Part shown: in pieces, positions 48,511 through 55,949 of the stretch | Layout of the letters: every line of letters begins with the position of its first letter | Numbering within the stretch: the stretch's first letter is position 1 | Origin: Trinickia mobilis | GTDB taxonomy: Bacteria; Pseudomonadota; Gammaproteobacteria; Burkholderiales; Burkholderiaceae | Length of the DNA: 55,949 bases | Direction: 5' to 3' | NCBI RefSeq assembly: GCF_017315705.1 | Contig: NZ_JAFLRF010000041.1 | Span: forward strand, 1 to 55,949 | The notes under the pieces: model-generated | What the model was told of the DNA's origin: nothing | Seen by the model: the letters and a program-made list of their open reading frames with translations, nothing else | The model's database searches: none | Made by a program: the position numbers and the translations under genes

Positions 48511-50286
48511 TTAGAACGTACGCGCCTTCGGCGGCACCGACTCGACCGTCAGCGGCTTCAGCTGCACCGGCTTGTAGTCGAGGCGATCGCCCTCGCTGTA
48601 CCACAGCGAGTGGCGCAGCCAGTTCTCGTCGTCGCGATGCTCGTAGTCGTTTTGCGCATGGGCGCCGCGGCTTTCCTTGCGGGCCTCTGCCGACACCATC
48701 GTCGCGCGCGCCACTTCGATCAGGTTCGCCAGCTCGAGCGCTTCGACGCGCGCGGTGTTGAACACCTTCGACTTGTCCTTCAGGTGCACGTGGTCGACGC
48801 GCTCCTTCAGCTCGTTGATCTTCTGGACGCCCTCGGCAAGCAGCTGCGAGTTGCGGAACACGCCTGCATGCGCCTGCATGTTCTTGCGGATGTCGCCTGC
48901 GATCACCTGCGTGTACTCGCCCGAGCTCGACTTTTCGAGCTTGTCGAGACGCGACAGCGCGAAATCGGCGACATCGGCCGGCAGCGGCTTGTGGTCCTTG
49001 ATTTCCTTGACGTGCTTGACGATGTGATTGCCCGCCGCGCGGCCGAACACCACGAGATCGAGCAGCGAGTTCGTGCCGAGGCGGTTCGCGCCGTGCACCG
49101 ACACGCACGAGCATTCACCGACCGCGTAGAAGCCGTGGATCGGATCGGAGTGGCCCTTCGACGTGCCCACAACCTGGCCGTGGATGTTCGTCGGAATACC
49201 GCCCATCTGATAGTGGATGGTCGGCACGACCGGGATCGGCTCCTTGATGCAGTCGACGTTCGCGAACTTCAGCGCGATTTCGCGGATCGACGGCAGACGC
49301 TTCATGATCGTCTCGGCGCCGATGTGCGACAGGTCGAGCAGCACGTGATCCTTGTTCGGACCCACGCCGCGGCCTTCCTTGATTTCCTGGTCCATCGAGC
49401 GCGAGACGAAATCGCGCGGCGCCAGGTCCTTCAGCGTCGGCGCGTAGCGCTCCATGAAGCGCTCGCCGTCCGAGTTGCGCAGAATGCCGCCCTCGCCGCG
49501 CACGCCTTCGGTGATCAGCACGCCCGCGCCCGCCACGCCGGTCGGGTGGAACTGCCAGAACTCCATGTCCTGCAGCGGGATGCCCGCGCGCGCCGCCATG
49601 CCAAGGCCGTCGCCGGTGTTGATGAACGCGTTGGTCGACGCCGCGAAGATCCGGCCCGCGCCGCCCGTGGCGAACAGCGTGCACTTGCCTTCGAGGATGT
49701 AGACGTCGCCCGTCTCCATTTCGAGCGCGGTCACGCCGAGCACGTCGCCGTCCGCGTCGCGGATCAGGTCGAGCGCCATCCATTCGACGAAGAACTGCGT
49801 CTTCGCCGCAACGTTTTGCTGATACAGCGTGTGCAAGAGGGCGTGGCCGGTACGGTCGGCTGCCGCGCAGGCGCGCTGCACGGGCTTTTCGCCGTAGTTC
49901 GCGGTGTGGCCGCCGAACGGGCGCTGATAGATCGTGCCGTCCGAGTTGCGGTCGAACGGCATGCCCATGTGTTCCAGTTCGTAGACGGCGTGCGGCGCTT
50001 CACGGCACATGAACTCGATCGCGTCCTGGTCGCCGAGCCAGTCGGAGCCCTTGATCGTGTCGTAGAAGTGGAAGTGCCAGTTGTCTTCGCTCATGTTGCC
50101 GAGCGAGGCGCCGATGCCGCCTTGCGCGGCGACCGTGTGCGAACGCGTCGGGAACACCTTCGAGAGCACGCAGACCGACAGGCCGGCGCGCGCGAGTTGC
50201 AGCGAAGCGCGCATCCCCGAGCCGCCTGCGCCGACGATGACCACGTCGAAGCGGCGACGCGGCAGAGAATTCTTGATTGCAGCCAT
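48511..50286 (-). CDS. sdhA: Succinate dehydrogenase flavoprotein subunit SdhA
   Basis: SdhA oxidises succinate to fumarate with covalently bound FAD. The start MAAIKNSLPRRRFD gives 591 residues. The dinucleotide fold is VVIVGAGGSGMRASLQ; H50 in TRSHTVAAQGGIGASLG is the FAD-attachment histidine. HPTGVAGAGVLITEGVRGEGG and the C-terminal HAQNDYEHRDDENWL are typical. Confidence 0.97.
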   Translation of the reverse strand: MAAIKNSLPRRRFDVVIVGAGGSGMRASLQLARAGLSVCVLSKVFPTRSHTVAAQGGIGASLGNMSEDNWHFHFYDTIKGSDWLGDQDAIEFMCREAPHAVYELEHMGMPFDRNSDGTIYQRPFGGHTANYGEKPVQRACAAADRTGHALLHTLYQQNVAAKTQFFVEWMALDLIRDADGDVLGVTALEMETGDVYILEGKCTLFATGGAGRIFAASTNAFINTGDGLGMAARAGIPLQDMEFWQFHPTGVAGAGVLITEGVRGEGGILRNSDGERFMERYAPTLKDLAPRDFVSRSMDQEIKEGRGVGPNKDHVLLDLSHIGAETIMKRLPSIREIALKFANVDCIKEPIPVVPTIHYQMGGIPTNIHGQVVGTSKGHSDPIHGFYAVGECSCVSVHGANRLGTNSLLDLVVFGRAAGNHIVKHVKEIKDHKPLPADVADFALSRLDKLEKSSSGEYTQVIAGDIRKNMQAHAGVFRNSQLLAEGVQKINELKERVDHVHLKDKSKVFNTARVEALELANLIEVARATMVSAEARKESRGAHAQNDYEHRDDENWLRHSLWYSEGDRLDYKPVQLKPLTVESVPPKARTF

Positions 50287-50290
50287 GCTT

Positions 50291-50659
50291 TTACACTCTC
50301 CAGAGAATCTGCGCAGCGTAGCCCGCACACGCGAGCAGCCAGACGATCGTCAGCGCTTGAAGGACCAGACGCACACCGACGGGCTTCACGTAGTCCATCC
50401 AGATGTCGCGGATACCCACCCACGCGTGATAGAAAAGCGACAGCAGCGTGACGAACGTCGCGAGCTTCATCCATTGAGTGGCGAAGATCGACGCCCAGCC
50501 GTCATAGGAAAAGTCTTGTGCGCCAAAGAACCAGGCGAGCAGGATGACGGTGTAGATCGCCATGATCGTGGCGGTGACGCGCTGCGCGAGCCAGTCGCGC
50601 AGGCCGTAGTGCGCGCCGACGACCAGGCGCTTCGAGCCGATTCGGTTATTGGCTGACAT
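50291..50659 (-). CDS. sdhD: Succinate dehydrogenase membrane anchor SdhD
   Basis: This 122-residue inner-membrane protein has three hydrophobic helices (about 25-47, 60-80, 90-115) and the pattern FYHAWVGIRDIWMDYV, in which the His is the likely heme ligand. It anchors SdhAB and forms part of the quinone site. The start lies 3 bp after the sdhC stop. Confidence 0.93.
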   Translation of the reverse strand: MSANNRIGSKRLVVGAHYGLRDWLAQRVTATIMAIYTVILLAWFFGAQDFSYDGWASIFATQWMKLATFVTLLSLFYHAWVGIRDIWMDYVKPVGVRLVLQALTIVWLLACAGYAAQILWRV

Positions 50660-50662
50660 GTT

Positions 50663-51079
50663 TTAGAAAGCTCCGAATAGTTTGAGCGCGAAGACGATGG
50701 TGAGGATCGAGGACACGACGACGACGACGAGCGACGTCTGCTTGCCCTTTTCCTTCGTCACGGCGTTGTGGTTCGTATCCATCACGAGGTGACGGATGCC
50801 GGCGCAGAAGTGAAACAGGAAGGCCCACGCGAGAACCAGCGTGATGAGCTTGACGATGACGTTGGAGAGGAAGCCCTTGAAGACTTCGAAGCTGAGCTCG
50901 GAAGTGAGGCTTTGATCGAAGAGGTAAAGCAGGAACGGAAGGAATATGAAGAGCAACGCACCGCTCACGCGATGCAGGATCGACACACGCCCCGCTAGCG
51001 GGAGACGATATGCCGTCAATATCTGACCGATACCGATGTTCCGGTACTCCGGTCTCGGTTTTTTTACGGCTTCTGCCAT
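50663..51079 (-). CDS. sdhC: Succinate dehydrogenase cytochrome b556 subunit SdhC
   Basis: The 138-residue protein has the family start RPEYRNIGIGQILTAYRLPL, RVSILHRVSGALLF (quinone-site Ser/Arg) and FHFCAGIRHLVMD (heme-ligand His region), with three membrane helices. It is the first gene of the sdh run; the 147-bp spacer to gntR should hold the promoter, where TAAAAT is seen on the minus strand but no good -35. Confidence 0.94.
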   Translation of the reverse strand: MAEAVKKPRPEYRNIGIGQILTAYRLPLAGRVSILHRVSGALLFIFLPFLLYLFDQSLTSELSFEVFKGFLSNVIVKLITLVLAWAFLFHFCAGIRHLVMDTNHNAVTKEKGKQTSLVVVVVSSILTIVFALKLFGAF

Positions 51080-51226
51080 GCTAGACCCCTACTATGTAGT
51101 CACACTAATCCACAATTTTAGCGCCTTTTTATATCGCAACGCAGCGAAAACCTACTCGGACGTTTTGCACCGCGCGCCACATTGGCGCCCCGAGACCCGC
51201 CTCCACAAAGGCGCTGCGGGCTCCGC

Positions 51227-52030
51227 TCAACTCAAATCGTTCTGATAGTAATACCCGGTTGTGACATACCAACCGCGACGCACTTCGACAGCCCGGTCCC
51301 CGTATGTATAGGACACGCGCTCGACCGACAGCAACGGAAATCCTGGCGGCACCCCGAGCTGGTCGGCCACGGACGGCTCGGCCGCCACCGCGCGAATCTT
51401 CTCCGACGCCCGAATCATCCGCGTGCCGAACTCCGTCTCGAACATCGCATACAGGGGGCCTTTATACTCGCTTAAGCGCTCCAGCGTGAGTCCGCGAAAC
51501 ACGCCGCCCGGCAGCCAGATCTCGTCGAGCACCGTGGTTTCGCCGTCGAACTGCAGGAGGCGCTTGATCAGCACGACGGGATCGGCCGGCTTCAAGTCGA
51601 GCTGGCGCGCGATCTCGGCCGGCGCGCGCAGGCGGCGGCATTCGAGCAGCTTGCTGATGTGGGGATGCTCGGCGCCGTCGTCGGCGAGCAGGCGCAGGAA
51701 GCGGAATTGGGCCCGGTCTTCGTTGTGCGTGGCAACAAACGTCCCTTTGCCCTGGCGCCGCACGAGCAGGTTGTCGGCGGCGAGTTCGTCGATCGCCTTG
51801 CGCACCGTGCCCTGGCTGACCTTATAGCGGACCGCCAGTTCGACCTCGCTCGGGATGATCTCGCCGGGCTTCCATTCGCCCGATTCGAGGCTCTGCGTGA
51901 TGAGCCCTTTGATCTGCTGATAGAGCGGACTGAAGGTCGGCGACGGCGCATTCGTGCCGACGCCATCGCCTGCCCCGCCAGAGGCCGCCGCGCCGATCGG
52001 ATTCACTGTGCCTGCCGGGTTCGCATTCAT
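51227..52030 (-). CDS. GntR-family (HutC/UTRA) transcriptional regulator
   Basis: The 267-residue protein has a disordered Gly/Ala N-terminus (to ~30), a GntR winged helix (about 33-103: PLYQQIKGLI, IIPSEVELAVRYKVSQGTVRKAIDEL, VRRQGKGTFVA) and a UTRA ligand-binding domain (about 118-260). It sits between sdhC (same strand) and mdh (divergent), so control of TCA-cycle genes is likely. A palindrome ~60 bp upstream of its start is a candidate operator for autoregulation. The ligand is unknown. Confidence 0.9.
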   Translation of the reverse strand: MNANPAGTVNPIGAAASGGAGDGVGTNAPSPTFSPLYQQIKGLITQSLESGEWKPGEIIPSEVELAVRYKVSQGTVRKAIDELAADNLLVRRQGKGTFVATHNEDRAQFRFLRLLADDGAEHPHISKLLECRRLRAPAEIARQLDLKPADPVVLIKRLLQFDGETTVLDEIWLPGGVFRGLTLERLSEYKGPLYAMFETEFGTRMIRASEKIRAVAAEPSVADQLGVPPGFPLLSVERVSYTYGDRAVEVRRGWYVTTGYYYQNDLS

Positions 52031-52088
52031 GCGCGCATTTCATCACAAACGCCGCTTTCGCGTCCAGATTTTTCCCTGCAACACATCT

Positions 52089-52109
52089 ATCTTATATAAG
52101 ACATAAGAT
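52089..52109. promoter_or_regulatory. Palindromic candidate operator upstream of gntR
   Basis: ATCTTAT (52089-52095) and ATAAGAT (52103-52109) form a 7-bp inverted repeat with a 7-bp spacer. Nested inside is a perfect 12-bp palindrome TCTTATATAAGA (52090-52101). The site is AT-rich within GC-rich DNA, about 60 bp before the gntR start and 375 bp before mdh. Confidence 0.55.
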
Positions 52110-52483
52110 ACGGTTGACTTTGTGTTGCCCCCCTCCTAAACTCCAACGCGAGCCAGGGTTTGCGGGTTATGCGAAGCGCTTCCCGCCAGCCGCGAAACGC
52201 TTGAGCGTAAGCCTTGCGAGTTGCGCGCTGCTGCAATCGCCGGCGCCGTCGAGCGGTCCGGCAGGCGTCATCGACCGCCTTCGAACACCCCCATTCCCCG
52301 CTTCGCCGCACCCTTTGCGGCACCGGTTATCCGGCATGGCGGCATTGCCCGCAGCGCCAAGCCCGGCGCGGTTTCCGGGCCTTTCGCGCAGCGCCGTTGC
52401 CCCATGCTCCATTCACGCTTCGCGTAACGCGCATAGAATGGCGTTTTCCCTAGCGTCCAACGCATCGTCCTGGAGATTTCTCA
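52110..52483. other. gntR-mdh divergent spacer (no gene seen)
   Basis: Several short frames are open here on both strands, but none has a ribosome-binding site or recognisable product. TTCACG (52412-52417) and TAGAAT (52434-52439), 16 bp apart, are a weak candidate mdh promoter. The mdh ribosome-binding site is TGGAGAT. Nothing else is recognised. Confidence 0.4.
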
Positions 52484-53467
52484 ATGGCTAAGCCCGCAAA
52501 GCGTGTCGCCGTCACCGGCGCCGCAGGTCAAATCGGTTACTCGCTGCTGTTTCGTATCGCCAACGGCGATCTGCTCGGCAAAGACCAGCCGGTCGTCCTG
52601 CAACTGCTCGACCTGCCGCAAGCGCAGGCGGCCGTGAAAGGCGTCGTGATGGAGCTCGAAGACTGCGCGTTCCCGCTGCTCGCGGGCGTCGTGGTCACCG
52701 ACGACCCGAAAATCGCCTTCAAGGATGCCGACGTCGCCCTCCTGGTCGGCGCCCGTCCGCGTTCGAAGGGCATGGAGCGCAAGGATCTGCTGTCGGCCAA
52801 CGCCGAAATCTTCACGGTGCAAGGCAAGGCGCTCAACGCAGTCGCGAGCCGCGACGTGAAGGTGCTCGTGGTCGGCAACCCGGCCAACACCAACGCCTAC
52901 ATCGCGATGAAGTCGGCGCCGGACCTGCCGAAGAAGAACTTCACCGCCATGCTGCGCCTCGACCACAACCGCGCGCTGTCGCAACTGGCCGCCAAGTCGG
53001 GCAAGCCGGTCGCGTCGATCGAAAAGCTCGTCGTGTGGGGCAACCACTCGCCGACGATGTACCCCGACTTCCGCTTCGCGACCGTCGAAGGCCAGTCGCT
53101 GACGAAGCTGATCAACGACGACGAATGGAACCGCAACACCTTCATCCCGACCGTCGGCAAGCGCGGTGCGGCGATCATCGAAGCGCGCGGCCTGTCGTCG
53201 GCGGCGTCCGCGGCGAACGCCGCGATCGACCACGTGCGTGACTGGGTGCTCGGCACGAACGGCAAGTGGGTGACGATGGGCATCCCGTCGGACGGCTCGT
53301 ACGGCATCCCCGAAGACATCGTCTACGGCGTGCCCGTGGTTTGCCAAAACGGCGAGTACAAGCGCATCGAAGGCCTCGAAATCGACGCGTTCTCGCGCGA
53401 GAAGATGGACGGCACGCTCAACGAACTGCTCGAAGAGCGCGACGGCGTGCAGCACCTGCTCGGCTAA
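52484..53467 (+). CDS. mdh: Malate dehydrogenase Mdh
   Basis: Mdh interconverts malate and oxaloacetate with NAD. The 327-residue, LDH-like type 2 enzyme has [16 protein letters not shown] at the N-terminus, [20 protein letters not shown] (D160) and catalytic H188 in [13 protein letters not shown]. It is transcribed away from gntR and followed by a long structured spacer. Confidence 0.97.
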   Translation: MAKPAKRVAVTGAAGQIGYSLLFRIANGDLLGKDQPVVLQLLDLPQAQAAVKGVVMELEDCAFPLLAGVVVTDDPKIAFKDADVALLVGARPRSKGMERKDLLSANAEIFTVQGKALNAVASRDVKVLVVGNPANTNAYIAMKSAPDLPKKNFTAMLRLDHNRALSQLAAKSGKPVASIEKLVVWGNHSPTMYPDFRFATVEGQSLTKLINDDEWNRNTFIPTVGKRGAAIIEARGLSSAASAANAAIDHVRDWVLGTNGKWVTMGIPSDGSYGIPEDIVYGVPVVCQNGEYKRIEGLEIDAFSREKMDGTLNELLEERDGVQHLLG

Positions 53468-53480
53468 ATGCCCGAAGCGC

Positions 53481-53742
53481 GCCGGAACCCGTTGCTGCTT
53501 GAGGGGTTTCCGGCATTTGTCTGCGAAGACAGGCGCCGAAGGTCCGCTTACCGGCTTATCGAGCGGACCGCGAACGCCAGTCTTCGCACCTGATTCGGGC
53601 GCGTTTTGCAGCGAATCCGGTGCAGTCCGGCCGTTTTCATCGTTAGCCGCCGCTCATCGCCGACGACGGCGGCAACCGGCCAGCCTGCCAGCCTGCCAGC
53701 GACGATCAAGCGCGACAGAACTCACCCGAATCAGGTTTTTTT
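53481..53742 (+). ncRNA. Candidate structured RNA or attenuator between mdh and the citE-like gene
   Basis: Three consecutive foldable blocks fill the spacer. First, GCCGGAA/TTCCGGC (53481-53514), a possible mdh terminator. Second, a 67-nt stem-loop with TGCGAAGAC/GTCTTCGCA, GGCG/CGCC and GGTCCGCT/AGCGGACC (53522-53588). Third, an 11-bp helix CCTGATTCGGG (53589-53599) with CCCGAATCAGG (53725-53735) that encloses GGCCG/CGGCC and GCCGCCG/CGGCGGC hairpins and is followed by seven T residues (53736-53742). The T-tract ends 29 bp before the citE-like ATG. No known riboswitch class is recognised. It could be an attenuator, a 3'-derived small RNA, or a mobile repeat with terminal inverted repeats. 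Confidence 0.4.
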
Positions 53743-53771
53743 CCCGACGACCCACGCTCCCGACGCCGAAG

Positions 53772-54785
53772 ATGCGCGCACTCCTCCCTGCCGTTGTGCT
53801 GTTTGACGGCGAAGCGCCACCCGCCATCCTGCCTGCCTGCGACCACTACGCGGGCAGCGAGAAGCTGATGCTCAAATCGCTGGCGCTGCAGGCGCAGCTT
53901 GGGCCCGTGTTCGACGTCACGCTCGATTGCGAGGACGGCGCCGAAGTGGGCCGCGAGGCCGAGCACGCGGAGCTGGTCGCGTCGCTCGTCGGCGGCGAGC
54001 ACGACAGATTCGGCCGCGTCGGCGTGCGCATCCACGATTTCGATCATCCGCACTGGCGCGACGACGTCCGGCTGATTCTGCGCGGCGCGGCGCGCGCGCC
54101 CGCCTACATCACGCTCCCGAAGATTCGCCATGCGGGCGATGCTGCCGAAATGTGCGCGTTCATCGAAGCCACGCGCCGCGAACTCGGGATCGCGAAGCCC
54201 CTTCCCGTCCAAGTGCTGATCGAGACGCACGGCGCGCTGGCGCAGGCGTTCGCGCTCGCGGCGCTGCCGGCCGTCGAAGCGCTCTCGTTCGGGCTGATGG
54301 ACTTCGTCTCCGCGCATAACGGCGCGATTCCCGATTCGGCGATGCGCTCGCCCGGCCAGTTCGACCATCCGCTCGTGCGCCGCGCGAAGCTCGAGATCGC
54401 GGCCGCGTGTCATGCGCACGGCAAGGTGCCGTCGCATAACGTGAGCACCGAGGTGCGCGACATGAGCGTCGTGGCGAACGATGCCGAGCGCGCCCGCAAC
54501 GAATTCGCCTACACGCGGATGTGGAGCATCCATCCGGCGCAGATTCCCGTGATCGTCGCCGCGTTCGCGCCGCGCGACGAGGAGATCGCGACCGCCGCCG
54601 AAATCCTGCTCGCAGCGCTCGCCGCGCAATGGGGACCGACGCGCCACGGCGATACGCTGCACGATCGCGCGAGCTACCGCTACTACTGGTCGGTGCTGCG
54701 CCGCGCGCGGGCCACGGGCCGACGGCTGCCGCCGGAAACCGCGCCGCTCTTCGGCCCTGACGCCACCTCCCAGGAGGCAGAATGA
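53772..54785 (+). CDS. CitE-like HpcH/HpaI-family lyase
   Basis: The start [17 protein letters not shown] gives 337 residues; the frame is open 91 codons further upstream, but that part overlaps the structured spacer. The TIM-barrel CoA-ester lyase family is shown by [14 protein letters not shown] (metal-binding Asp/Glu region), [31 protein letters not shown] and [13 protein letters not shown]. Members cleave or form citramalyl-, malyl- or citryl-CoA; substrate is not clear. It lies between mdh and prpB and its stop overlaps a leader ORF upstream of prpB. Confidence 0.85.
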   Translation: MRALLPAVVLFDGEAPPAILPACDHYAGSEKLMLKSLALQAQLGPVFDVTLDCEDGAEVGREAEHAELVASLVGGEHDRFGRVGVRIHDFDHPHWRDDVRLILRGAARAPAYITLPKIRHAGDAAEMCAFIEATRRELGIAKPLPVQVLIETHGALAQAFALAALPAVEALSFGLMDFVSAHNGAIPDSAMRSPGQFDHPLVRRAKLEIAAACHAHGKVPSHNVSTEVRDMSVVANDAERARNEFAYTRMWSIHPAQIPVIVAAFAPRDEEIATAAEILLAALAAQWGPTRHGDTLHDRASYRYYWSVLRRARATGRRLPPETAPLFGPDATSQEAE

Positions 54786-54847
54786 ACAGCCCCTACACTC
54801 ACTATCGTTCGCTGCCCCTCGGGGCGGCCCAGCGGGAGGCATCATGA
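54782..54847 (+). repeat. Repeat-borne leader ORF coupled to prpB
   Basis: A 22-codon ORF ([20 protein letters not shown], then S and TGA) overlaps the citE-like stop at its start (ATGA) and the prpB ATG at its end (ATGA). The DNA is a copy of the intergenic repeat at 45879-45961, sharing CTCACTATCGTTCGCTGCCCC and the terminal CGGGAGGCATCA, which is also the prpB ribosome-binding site. Confidence 0.7.
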
Positions 54848-55743
54848 CCTACACCTCGGCAAGCACGTCCCCCGGCGCGGCATTCCGCGCGGCGGTCGCG
54901 GCGGAAAAGCCGCTGCAAGTCGTCGGCACGATTAATGCCAATCACGCGCTGCTCGCGAAGCACGCGGGCTTCAAGGCGATCTATCTTTCCGGCGGCGGCG
55001 TCGCGGCCGGCTCGCTCGGGCTGCCCGATCTGGGCATCTCGACGCTCGACGACGTGCTGACCGACGTGCGCCGCATCACCAACGTCTGCGACCTGCCGCT
55101 GCTCGTCGACGTCGATACCGGCTTCGGCCCTTCCGCGTTCAATATCGCGCGCACGGTCAAGGAGCTGACGAAGGCCGGGGCGGGCGCGATGCACATCGAA
55201 GACCAGGTGGGCGCGAAGCGCTGCGGGCACCGGCCGGGCAAGGCGATCGTCTCGCAGGACGAGATGGTCGACCGCATCAAGGCCGCCGTCGATGCGCGCA
55301 CCGATTCCGATTTCGTCATCATGGCGCGCACCGACGCACTCGCAGTCGAGGGGCTCCAAGCGGCGATCGACCGGGCCTGTGCGTGCGTCGAAGCAGGCGC
55401 GGACATGATCTTCCCCGAAGCGATGACCGAACTCGGCATGTACCGGCAGTTCGCGCAAGCCGTGAAGGTGCCGATCCTCGCGAACATCACCGAGTTCGGC
55501 GCGACGCCGCTCTTTACCGTGGACGAACTGCGCGGCGCGGACGTGTCGCTCGTGCTGTACCCGCTCTCCGCGTTTCGTGCGATGAATAAGGCGGCCGAAA
55601 ACGTTTACGGCGCGATTCGCCGCGACGGCACGCAACAGGCCGTGCTCGACACGATGCAAACGCGCGAAGAGCTGTATCAGAGCATCGGCTACCACGCTTA
55701 CGAGCAGAAGCTCGACGCGCTGTTCAGCAAAGACAAGGTGTGA
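54844..55743 (+). CDS. prpB: Methylisocitrate lyase PrpB
   Basis: PrpB splits 2-methylisocitrate into pyruvate and succinate, the last step of propionate breakdown. The 299-residue protein has VDVDTGFG (88-95), [13 protein letters not shown] with the catalytic K125-R-C127-G-H129 loop, and [13 protein letters not shown]. The next gene is prpC. Confidence 0.96.
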   Translation: MTYTSASTSPGAAFRAAVAAEKPLQVVGTINANHALLAKHAGFKAIYLSGGGVAAGSLGLPDLGISTLDDVLTDVRRITNVCDLPLLVDVDTGFGPSAFNIARTVKELTKAGAGAMHIEDQVGAKRCGHRPGKAIVSQDEMVDRIKAAVDARTDSDFVIMARTDALAVEGLQAAIDRACACVEAGADMIFPEAMTELGMYRQFAQAVKVPILANITEFGATPLFTVDELRGADVSLVLYPLSAFRAMNKAAENVYGAIRRDGTQQAVLDTMQTREELYQSIGYHAYEQKLDALFSKDKV

Positions 55744-55745
55744 AC

Positions 55746-55850
55746 ATGAGCGCCCCCACCTGTCGCTTCGCGCCAGCCCCCCAAGGGGGTCAGGAAAGCT
55801 TGGGGCGGCCCGGCGCTTTCTTGAGGCGCAAGGAGAACGAGAACAGATGA
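55746..55850 (+). repeat. Variant repeat-derived leader ORF coupled to prpC
   Basis: A 35-codon frame (begins MSAPTCRFAPAP, ends ENENR-TGA) opens two bases after the prpB stop, and its TGA overlaps the prpC ATG. The DNA carries CCCCCCAAGGGGG and CTTGGGGCGGCCCGGCG, related to the palindromic core of the other copies; a separate AAGGAGAACG site lies before prpC. Whether the peptide is made is unknown. Confidence 0.55.
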
Positions 55851-55949
55851 GCGAGACGACGACGCAAAGCGCCCCCGGCTTCAAGCCGAAGAAATCGGTG
55901 GCGCTCTCGGGCGTGACGGCGGGCAACACCGCGCTGTGCACGGTCGGGC
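55847..55949 (+). CDS. prpC: 2-methylcitrate synthase PrpC, N-terminal part
   Basis: The gene runs off the window; 34 codons are present. The start MSETTTQS is followed by GFKPKKSVALSGVTAGNTALC, matching in parts the usual PrpC N-terminus (KPKKSVALSGV-AGNTALCTVG). PrpC condenses propionyl-CoA and oxaloacetate, upstream of PrpB in the methylcitrate cycle. The ATG overlaps the TGA of the leader ORF. Confidence 0.9.
   Translation, partial: MSETTTQSAPGFKPKKSVALSGVTAGNTALCTVG

Noticed and set aside
53499-53771. Longer N-terminus for the citE-like protein
   Set aside because: The extra 91 residues are Arg/Ser-rich and coincide with the inverted repeats; family similarity starts after MRALLPAVV.

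Overview
The window is high-GC betaproteobacterial DNA with a gene content and order typical of Burkholderiaceae (Burkholderia, Paraburkholderia, Trinickia and relatives): a glgX-treZ-malQ-treY block, a long minus-strand block from sdhCDAB-sdhE-gltA through leuCDB, asd, a fimV-like gene, truA, trpF, trpB, a DNA methyltransferase, trpA, accD, folC, dedD, cvpA, purF and metZ, and a plus-strand mdh-citE-prpB-prpC block. In known Burkholderia genomes much of this lies on chromosome 2. I cannot name the species from sequence alone. I see no rRNA, tRNA or CRISPR array.

Layout. (1) 1-3,540 is an accessory island of lower GC. It holds a decayed 42-bp tandem repeat array, three tandem copies of a small inner-membrane protein gene, and one larger gene that resembles the DUF6402 family. 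Each extra membrane-protein copy is preceded by an orphan piece of the 3' end of the DUF6402-like gene, the signature of a toxin/immunity locus that grows by duplicating toxin tail plus immunity gene. (2) 3,612-12,813 is a translationally coupled glycogen/trehalose operon. (3) 12,821-21,180 is a second accessory island: a dead IS5-type transposase fragment, then a complete RiPP (ribosomally made, post-translationally modified peptide) cluster with a 56-residue double-glycine precursor, a radical SAM/SPASM maturase, an exported alpha/beta hydrolase, an HlyD-type adaptor, a C39-peptidase ABC exporter and a TolC-type channel. The predicted core ends WFANSSFSKRF. It combines a W-x-x-N motif, an F-x-K motif and a free C-terminal Phe, recalling the BamA-targeting peptides darobactin and dynobactin and the three-residue-cyclophane (XYE/triceptide) family. 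This is the most interesting system in the window. The precursor-maturase-hydrolase part is AT-rich and the transporter part GC-rich, so the cluster is a mosaic.

(4) 21,222-24,777 carries a hemolysin-C-type CBS protein, a histidine-kinase-like protein with a degenerate ATPase domain, an FKBP prolyl isomerase and an AraC regulator. (5) 24,810-51,079 is one long minus-strand run of housekeeping biosynthesis and TCA-cycle genes. (6) 51,227-55,949 has a GntR/HutC regulator divergent from mdh, followed by citE-like, prpB and the start of prpC (methylcitrate cycle).

Two further patterns stand out. A short intergenic repeat recurs at four places. At accD and prpB it encodes a mini-ORF whose TGA overlaps the ATG of the next gene, so the repeat supplies both ribosome-binding site and translational coupling; a related leader precedes prpC. 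The mdh-citE spacer contains about 260 nt of nested inverted repeats ending in a T-tract just before the citE-like gene, a candidate structured RNA or attenuator.
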